The position numbers and the translations under genes are program-made. The notes beneath the pieces are model-generated. The model was not told where the DNA came from. It searched no databases and was given only the letters and a program-made list of their open reading frames with translations. This document shows positions 57,467 through 64,000 of a stretch of 64,000 bases of DNA, one piece after another. Within the stretch, counting starts at the first letter, position 1. Every line of letters begins with the position of its first letter. Source of the DNA: Zingiber officinale (taxonomy: Eukaryota > Streptophyta > Magnoliopsida > Zingiberales > Zingiberaceae); assembly GCF_018446385.1 (NCBI RefSeq), contig NC_055992.1:21794877-21858876 (forward strand), read 5' to 3'.

Positions 57467-59863
57467 TGTTGGAATGTATACTGAAAGCCTAAGCTTTGTA
57501 AACATTTATTATGAATAAAGAATCACATTTGGTCTAATTGTCTACATTTGTTTGTAGTTGTTCATTTAATTTATATTGTAGATAACATAGTATGTGGTGT
57601 CACATACAGAAGATGATGTTATCAGTACCTTATAAATTATAAACAGTAGCTCACGACCAAAATGGAAAAGGAACAAACCATTAGAAGGTCGTAGTGTAAT
57701 TAGGTATTAGTTTATCTTGACTATATAATTACACTAGTACACTCAGAGTGTATTGAGTAGGACCATTTGAGGTCGTTTCTTTTATACTGATTTTATAAAG
57801 GAACAAAGACCTTAGTTATTATGGAAGTGTGTGCTCTTAATCCTAATATAATAACAAGCACATATATTTGATATTCATTTCTTTAATTTATCAATGGGTG
57901 AGATTTAGTTCGTTGAATCAATAAACCCGATAAGTTGGGAAATGGTATCACTTATAGTGTGTGTTGTTGATTATAGAAGGAAACTGTGTCCTAGAGATAC
58001 TAGGTTGATAATGTCCTCAAGAGGAGCTCATAAAGATTATCATGTTAAACCCTGCAGGTGGACTTAGTCCAACACGATAAGGTTGAGTGGTACTACTCTT
58101 GACTTAGATATTAATTAAATGAGTTATCGCGAACTCATTTAATTAGTGGACATTCGATATCTTAAACACAGGAGACTAACACACTCATAATAAGAAGGAG
58201 CCCAAAATGTAATTTGGGATTGGTGCGGTAGTTCAATGATAGTTCTCTAGTGGAATGAATTATCATTGATAAAATTAAGTTGTGTGTTCGAAGCGAACAA
58301 TTTTATCGGGAGACCAAAACCAATTCCTCCTCTCGGTCCCTATCGTAGTCTCTTATTTATAGAGTACTATACCCACATATACCCACCTTCTATACCCACC
58401 TAAAGGGGGCCGGCCAAGCTAGCTTGGGAACCAAGCTAGGGCCGGCCTAAGCTTGGGTTTAAGGTGGCCGGCCCTAGCTTGAACCCAAGCTAGTAGGGCC
58501 GGCCATAATTAATTAAAAGAAAATTTAATTTTAATGTTTATTATTATGTGGAAGATTTAATTTAAAAGAGAATTAAAATTAAAATATCTCTCTTGTAAAA
58601 GATTTACAAAAGATTAAAGAAAGAGATTAGATCTCTTTCCTTATTTGTAGATTGGAGAGATGTTTTATTTTCTCTTTAAAATTATTCACATGTTAATAAA
58701 ATTAAAATTATAGATATTTCCTTTTATTAACCATGAAGAGATTTTAAAGAGAAATTTTATTTTTTAAAATTTCCGGAAACAAATTAGGAAGTTTTAATTG
58801 TTGATTAAAACTTGTCCTCTTTTGTTTCCAATGATGTGGCCGGCCATCTCAAGTTAATTGGGAAATTTTGTTTTATTTTTCTCAATTAATTCATGTCAAG
58901 GAAAATTAAGGAAGTTTTATTGTAATTAAATTTCCTAATTTGCCTAGGCCAAGGAATATAAAAGAAGGGGTAGGGGTGCCTTCATGAGATACAACTTCTA
59001 TTGTTTTCTCTCCCTTTTTCCTTGGTGTTGTGGCCGGCCATTACCCTCTCCCTCTCTTCCTCTTGTGGTGGCCGAATACTTCATCTTTCTTGGAGTTCTT
59101 GTGGTGGCCGGATACTACTTGGAGAAGAAGAAGAAGAAGGAGAGAAAGTTAGCATCTCTTGGAGCTTGGTTAGTATTTTGATTTTCTTCTTTGGTAAAGT
59201 TCTTCCTTTGTGGCCGAACCTTGCTTGGAGGAGAAGAAGGTGGTTGGTGGTTTCTCATCTTGGTAGATCGTTGCCCACACAACGTCCGAGGTTAGAAGAG
59301 GAATACGGTAGAAGATCAAGAGGTTTTTCTACAAGGTATAACTAGTAATTTCTATTTCCGCATCATGCTAGTTATTTATGGAAATAATACCAAATACAAG
59401 AGGCTTACGTTCTAGTATTTCGAATATGTTTTTTCGAAGTTGTGTTCTTTTGTTTCTTTCTTTTCCTTGTGATTTGATTGTTCTCTTTGGTTAACCTAAA
59501 GTTATTTTAGGAAATTAAATATTAGCTTTCTATTAAAGGTTTTGTCTAGTCGGTGGTGGTTGCTCCCATATCCAAGAAGGCCATGTGCCTCGCCACGTCA
59601 GTACTGGGAACCTTTTATGGAAATTAATATTTAATGGAATTAGTAACTTAAGGAGACTTGGGTCGAACGTGTTAAGTTCCGCAGGAGATCCAAGTCAAAA
59701 CCTAAAAGAACAAATAGGTTAAGTTTTGGATCAAACGTATTAAGTTCCGCAGGCGATCCAAAATTTAATTTAAAAGAACACATGGTAGCTAGGAAAAGGT
59801 TCAAACCTTTGTACAAAATTTTTGTACAGTGGAACCTATAGGTTTTCCGAGTAGCAACCAACA
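57467..59863 (+). mobile_element. Solo LTR of Copia family D, target duplication GAAAT
   Basis: TGTTGGAATGTATACTG to GCAACCAACA, 2397 bases, collinear with the LTRs at 27713 and 34947 including the GGCCGGCCA words. GAAAT flanks it at 57462-57466 and 59864-59868. No interior, so it is a recombination product. It sits inside the MULE transposase frame. Frames at 58984-59345 inside it are not genes. Confidence 0.95.
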
Positions 59864-59868
59864 GAAAT

Positions 59869-60256
59869 GGTATGTTGTGTTAACACCTCATGCTACCAAA
59901 TAAATGGAATCAAGGAGGGAGAAAGATAGACGATATAAAATCCACCCCTACTCTCAATCTGAAATGGAAGTAGAGACATGAGATGCTTCATACATTGTTG
60001 ATTTGGAGAAAAATTATTATAACTGCGGGGAGTTTCAAATTTCAAGATCGCCTTGCTCACATGCAGTTGCCGTCATCATTCACCGGAACATGGATACACT
60101 CTCATATTGTGAACATTATTTTCATTTACAGAATTGGAATGCAACATACATGGATCGTATTTATCCCTGTCGAAGCAAGGAATTTTGGCCTAGGGGAGTA
60201 AACAACATTATAGTTCTATGTCCCCGTAGCCTTGTGCAGTCGAGTAGGCGAAAGAA
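59869..60256 (+). pseudogene. MULE transposase, SWIM zinc-finger end
   Basis: It continues the frame broken at 57466: KWYVLTPHATK, then a stop, then VDLEKNYYNCGEFQISRSPC and SHAVAVIIHRNMD, the SWIM finger pattern with C-G-E-F...P-C-x-H-A-V-A, then YCEHYFHLQNWNATYMDRIY. The first Cys of the usual C-x-C pair appears to be lost (YNC). It is cut at 60257 by the next LTR. Confidence 0.85.
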
Positions 60257-60357
60257 TGTTGGTGCAATATCCCTCAGGTCAAGGTTGACCTGGGTAACCA
60301 AGCTGAGTCTTGGTTTGGGTTTAGATGTTTGACAATAAGATATTGATTGAAGAAGAG

Positions 60358-60968
60358 TCAAGTAGGTCAAGGTTGACTGGATACTTGACTGGGAAGTCCT
60401 AACTGGGATGTTAGGCAAAATGAAAGACCTAGTGAGTGAAGCTAGGCAGTATGAAAGTCCTGGTGAGTGAAGCCAGGCAGAAGGAAAGTCCTGGTGAGTG
60501 AAGCCAGGCAGAAGGAAGTCCTAGTGAGTGAAGCTAGGCAGATGGAAATCCTGGTGAGTGAAGCCAGGTGAAAGTCCTAGTGAGTGAAGCTAGGCAGATG
60601 GAAATCCTGGTGAGTGAAGCCAGGTGAAAGTCCTAGTGAGTGAAGCTAGGCAGATGGAAAACCCTAGTGAGTGAAGCTAGGTGAAAGTCCTGGTGAGTGA
60701 AGCCAGGCAAGGGAAAATCCAGATGGATCAAGGATGATCGGACATCTGGTGCTGGGAAGTCCAAGTAGGTCAAAGGATTGACTGGATACTTGGCATGAAA
60801 AGAAATCCAAGTAGGTCAAAGGGATTGACCGGATACTTGGCACAGAGAAAAGTCCAAGTGGGTCAAAGGAATTGACCGGACACTTGGTAAGGGAGTCCTA
60901 GCAGGTCAAGGGAGTGACTAGATGCTAGGCATGACATACCAACAGGTCAAGGTTGACCGGATGTTGGT
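60358..60968. repeat. Array of short hairpins with covarying stems
   Basis: Ten tandem units of 28-37 bases at 60428-60709, each containing CCTRGTGAGTGAAGCYAGG. When the left arm has A the right arm has T, and when it has G the right has C, in all ten. Around them are longer inverted repeats: CAAGTA/TACTTG (60359-60387), CCTAAC/GTTAGG (60398-60415), CCAGATG/CATCTGG, CCAAGTA/TACTTGG twice, CCAAGTG/CACTTGG, CCTAGCA/TGCTAGG and CCAACA/TGTTGG, most with an inner GGTCAA/TTGACC pair. Confidence 0.9.
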
Positions 60969-61009
60969 TTGGGAGGTTTGAGACTTGGTTTTGGACAAAA
61001 ATCAAGTGC

Positions 61010-61320
61010 TGGATCGATCAGTGGATCGATCCAGGCTCTGGATCGATCAGTGGATCGATCCAGACCTGTCCCAACGAACAGAGAGCCTCTGGATCGATCC
61101 GTGGATCGATCCAGAGGTCCCAATCGATCAGTGGATCGATTGGGACGCGGCTGCTTCGCGCGATAAGCGCTGGATCGATCCGTGGATCGATCCAGGCGTT
61201 TTCCCATAGCACAGAGGCACTCTGGATCGATCCGTGGATCGATCCAAAGCCTCCCCGATCGATTGGGAACATTCGAATCGATCGGGAACATTCGAATCGA
61301 TCGGGATCCGACCGTTGGCA
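61010..61320. repeat. Paired GGATCGATCC palindromes
   Basis: Six pairs of about 10-base palindromes separated by 2-3 bases, near 61012, 61037, 61090, 61122, 61171 and 61222. Outer flanks also pair, for example CCTCTGGATCGATCC GT GGATCGATCCAGAGG. The fourth pair uses CCAATCGATC/GATCGATTGG, changed in both arms. They are followed by single copies of AATCGATCGGGA. Confidence 0.92.
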
Positions 61321-61818
61321 TCGATAAAGGCCGCAGGCGCACGATTCCTTCGGCATCTCCTCTCCGATTCATTCCAGATTTCTCGCCAGCTCCTCCACAG
61401 CACTCACAAAGCTCAGATCGCCAGTTCTTGAAGGATCTTGGAAGTTTTCCAAGTCAAGAGGCGGATCAAAGCCAAGAAGAGAAGCTAGGGTTAGGGTTTA
61501 TACTCATTGTAAGCTTGTAAGCTTGTATTTCTTGTATCCTTTCCCTCTCTTCTTGTATTGAGTCTTGTAGGGCTTCTCCACCCTTGGTAGTTACCATAAA
61601 GGAGAGTTTTATTTAGTGGAGGGTGTGTGTGTTGGTGTGGATCCTTGGATTAGTCACCTCTTGTGAGGTGGATACCAAGTAAAACCAACCGTGTTAGCGT
61701 TGTGTGTTTGTTTCTGTATTTTCCACTGCACATCTTTGAAGGAACAAGCAACGCTGAGCAACGAGCGAACGCAACGAGCTATTCACCCCCCCCTCTAGCT
61801 ACTTTTGGTCCTAACAAG

Positions 61819-61830
61819 TGGTATCAGAGC
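61819..61830 (+). other. Primer-binding site, initiator tRNA-Met
   Basis: TGGTATCAGAGC two bases after the family F LTR. Confidence 0.92.
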
Positions 61831-61949
61831 GAGGCCGCTCTTCACCGGAATCATCGCCGGAAGGGTCAAGCATAACAAGAAAAGCTAGAGGGGTGAAGAA
61901 GTTAGAGCAAATTCTTCAAGTTCAAGATTTTATCAAGCTCAACTTCAAG

Positions 61950-62990
61950 ATGCAATTCCAAGATGGACTTGGATTTGACACAAGGGTGGCTCCACCATAT
62001 TCATCTACAAGCTTCGATTCTTGGAAATCAAGAATCGAAAATTTTCTTATGATGGAGATAGAGCAATGGTTTGCTCTCATGGAAGGTTTTGAAGCTCCCA
62101 CAAATTCCAAGGGCAAAGTACTCAAAAGGAGCAAGTGGAGCCAAGAGCAAGTCCAAAGGTGCGAGGCCAATGACAAAGTGACCAAGATTTTGGTCAATTT
62201 ATTGCCAAGCACCATCCTTTGCAAAATTGGAGAATTTGAAGATGCAAAGGAACTATGGAGCAAATTGGCCAAGCTTCATGAAGAGATCCCCTCCACTGTA
62301 CAAGAGCAAGAAGTATCCAGAGAGGGTGACTCTTTGGAGCAAGACCAAGAGGAGGGCTCCGAGGTTGAGAGATGTTCAACCTCCGAAGAAGAGGAGATCC
62401 AAGAAGCTTCATCCTCAAGGGAATGCAACGAAGGGAACAAGGAGGGAGCATACTCCTTGTTTCATATTCAAGATGATGAAGCCTCCACCTCTAAGATTGA
62501 GGGGGAGCAATCCTTGGTGACGCCGGATCAAGAAGAAGGAGAAGCTTCTACATCCGGGTCAAGAGACGAAGAGGAGGAAGTAGATTCTACCTCCACAAGT
62601 CAAGAAAAATCAAATGGAGGAGAATCAAGGTCCGATCAAGAGGAAGCTTCTACCTCCGGATCCAAAGAAAAAGATGCCACCCCTACAAGCAAAGGTATAA
62701 ATATTTCAATTAATAATAAAAATCATATTATATGCTTTGAATGTAGGGAACATGAGCACTACAAGAGCAAGTGCCCTAAATTGGCCAAGAAGAAGGGCCA
62801 AATGGCAAAAAAGGGCAAGGAGAAGCTCAAGGAGACCACCCCCGGGACAAAGAAGAGCAAGGAGCACATTGTGTGCTTCTTGTGTCAACAAAAAGGGCAT
62901 TACAAAAGTCAATGCCCCAAGGGGAAGAAGATGGTCAAGGCTCAAGGAGGCACTAGTCAAGGGGGAGCCTCCAAGGTAAAAGGAAGGTAA
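61950..62990 (+). CDS. Copia gag with two zinc knuckles (family F)
   Basis: 346 residues from the first ATG after the primer site (MQFQDGLGFDTRVAPPYSST); the frame is open further upstream without an ATG. Residues 15-115 are the gag core (FDSWKSRIENFLMMEIEQWF, NDKVTKILVNLLPSTILCKI, AKELWSKLAKLHEE). Residues 120-250 are acidic and Ser-rich (DEEEEVDSTSTSQE). Two CCHC knuckles follow: CFECREHEHYKSKC from residue 262 and CFLCQQKGHYKSQC from 309. It coats element RNA in the cytoplasmic particle. No stop inside, so this element is younger than the others. It ends at a TAA after KVKGR; the next coding block lies in another frame. Confidence 0.88.
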   Translation: MQFQDGLGFDTRVAPPYSSTSFDSWKSRIENFLMMEIEQWFALMEGFEAPTNSKGKVLKRSKWSQEQVQRCEANDKVTKILVNLLPSTILCKIGEFEDAKELWSKLAKLHEEIPSTVQEQEVSREGDSLEQDQEEGSEVERCSTSEEEEIQEASSSRECNEGNKEGAYSLFHIQDDEASTSKIEGEQSLVTPDQEEGEASTSGSRDEEEEVDSTSTSQEKSNGGESRSDQEEASTSGSKEKDATPTSKGINISINNKNHIICFECREHEHYKSKCPKLAKKKGQMAKKGKEKLKETTPGTKKSKEHIVCFLCQQKGHYKSQCPKGKKMVKAQGGTSQGGASKVKGR

Positions 62991-63033
62991 CTTTCATTGA
63001 GCCTATCCCTTGCAAAATGGTAAAAGCATGCTA

Positions 63034-63724
63034 GGTCAAATTTTATCATTTTAATGCGATTTACCATAAGAATAGGAAGCATGAGGGCTTTAAGGAAAAG
63101 CATGTGGCCCTACATGCCAAAACTACTATCCCTAAGGCTAGGAATGTAGGTAAAAACCTAGGCGATAACTCTAAGGATGTAAGATACAAGCCTAGAAACA
63201 AAAATGCTCATGGATCAAATACTAAGGACTTAGTGAGAGAAAATCAAGTCTTGAGGTCAAGACTTGATAAAATGGAGAAGACCCTAAAAATGATGGAAAA
63301 TATCCTATTAGGGCAAAGTGAGCATAACTTAGGTTTAGGAAAATCAAAGCCATCCAATGGCCATAAAGGTTTGGGATACAAACCAAAAGCTAAGAAGGAT
63401 GTGCCTAGTTATCATAGGGTTCCATATAGTTATGGAACGAATCCTAAGTCTAGAGGTCAAGTCAAGGATACAAGGGAAGATATCCCTAGAAGTATCTTTG
63501 CAACCAAAGTGATTAAGACTTCTAAGAAGTCTAAGAAAGTCACGAACAAGGTTACAAGGGAGGCTATCCCTAGAGTTGACCTAGAAAATGTGACCAAGGC
63601 TTCTAAGAAGCCCAACAAGGTCACTAGGAAGGTATCTAGGGAAGTTATCCCTAGTGAGTACCTAGAGCATCCAAGGAGCACCAATAGGTGTTGGGTTCCT
63701 AGGAGCATCTTCTCTACCCCATAG
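63034..63724 (+). CDS. Downstream Copia gag-pol linker region, start uncertain
   Basis: Lys-rich frame (VKFYHFNAIYHKNRKHEGFK, LVRENQVLRSRLDKMEKTLK coiled coil, repeats of TSKKSKKVTNKVTREAIP and related) ending STNRCWVPRSIFSTP. Translation in another frame from about 62983 (KVTFIEPIPCKMVKAC then a stop at 63031) links it to gag, so a frameshift and one stop separate them. In relatives this lies between gag and protease. The rest of pol is outside the window. Confidence 0.6.
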
Positions 63725-64000
63725 ATGGGTTAGAGAGTGTCAACTCCGATTAGAAGGGTAGTTAACCCAACTTTGAGGAAATTGACACTCAAGGAACATT
63801 TTCAAGGTTTTAGTTAACCTTTGAAAATGAAATGGAATTATTGTTTACTCCTTGAAAGAGTAAAATGTGCCTGATGGTGGAAGAATTGATTTTAATCTTA
63901 AATGGCACATATTGGGAAATTCATAAGAACGATCAAGTTGGGATTTTGGTATGTTCTTAGGCAATTTAAGGCAATCCGGGCCTTAATTTAAAAGTGCTAC
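63725..64000 (+). mobile_element. Family F Copia interior, continues beyond window
   Basis: Further element sequence (GGTTAGAGAGTGTCAACTCC, ATTGACACTCAAGGAACAT) with stops in all frames. No protease motif is reached before the window ends. Confidence 0.5.

Larger units (their letters stand above)
60257..61816 (+). mobile_element. 5' LTR of a Copia element rich in stem-forming repeats (family F)
   Basis: TGTTGGTGCAATATCCC to GGTCCTAACA, 1560 bases, followed two bases later by a tRNA-Met primer site. The left flank is AAGAA. Sections: an inverted repeat CAGGTCAA GG TTGACCTG at 60275-60292, a hairpin array at 60358-60968, paired GGATCGATCC palindromes at 61010-61260, then a T-rich part and CACCCCCCCCTCTAG near the end. 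Open frames over the palindromes in all six frames (DRSVDRSR, WIDPWIDP) are artefacts. Confidence 0.9.

Noticed and set aside
60947..61520. Open frames in nearly all six frames with Ile-Asp-Pro-Trp and Asp-Arg-Ser repeats
   Set aside because: They arise from the GGATCGATCC palindromes, which avoid stops on both strands. No start context or homology.
1..64000. tRNA genes suggested by TGGTATCAGAGC words
   Set aside because: The three occurrences are primer-binding sites directly after LTRs; no cloverleaf follows.

Overview
The window reads as a stretch of plant nuclear chromosome, most likely from a monocot. It has spliced genes with GT-AG introns, a nuclear protochlorophyllide reductase with a chloroplast transit peptide, a plant-only DUF1218 gene, and dense nested LTR retrotransposons. 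Several LTR families (starts TGTTGGTGC, TGTTAGGATG and TGATAACCATG) look like families I associate with Zingiberales, but that placement is recollection and is not proven here. There is no bacterial or organellar gene content.

Only two host genes look intact. They form a small island at about 41.8-45.6 kb: a five-exon light-dependent protochlorophyllide oxidoreductase (POR, + strand, 396 aa) and a three-exon four-helix DUF1218 membrane protein (- strand, 176 aa). A third host gene, a GT47 xylan glycosyltransferase of the FRA8/IRX7 type, survives only as 187 N-terminal codons at 2235-2795. It is cut off at the exact first bases of a retrotransposon LTR.

Layout. 1-2.2 kb: intergenic with an (AT)n tract. 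2.2-5.2 kb: FRA8-like fragment abutting an LTR that carries a 76-bp tandem array. 5.5-9.6 kb: remnants of two related Copia-type LTRs. 9.6-21 kb: a non-autonomous LTR element arranged LTR-internal-LTR-internal, with two short unassigned ORFs. 21-27.7 kb: two minus-strand fragments resembling the Transposase_28 (PF04195) antisense ORF of Tat-type Gypsy elements, split by an inverted solo LTR and a Copia LTR fragment. 27.7-37.6 kb: a structurally complete but decayed Copia element with 2.6-kb LTRs and the target duplication GTCAG. 37.6-40.6 kb: tandem arrays, a polypurine tract and an LTR related to the one at 2.8 kb. 41.8-45.6 kb: the gene island. 46.3-47.3 kb: solo LTR with target duplication GTACC. 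48.1-54.55 kb: a decayed Copia element carrying a Tourist-like MITE. 54.56-60.26 kb: a broken Mutator-like (MULE) transposase hit by three LTR insertions, one a solo LTR with target duplication GAAAT. 60.26-64 kb: the 5' part of a younger Copia element with an open gag.

The most interesting unexplained signal is in the LTRs themselves. The 60.26-kb LTR contains successive short inverted repeats whose stems differ in sequence while each stays self-complementary. Ten tandem units show matched changes in both arms. Other LTRs in the window (46.3 kb, 54.9 kb, 8.7 kb) carry analogous paired palindromes with different core sequences. This looks like conserved structure without conserved sequence.
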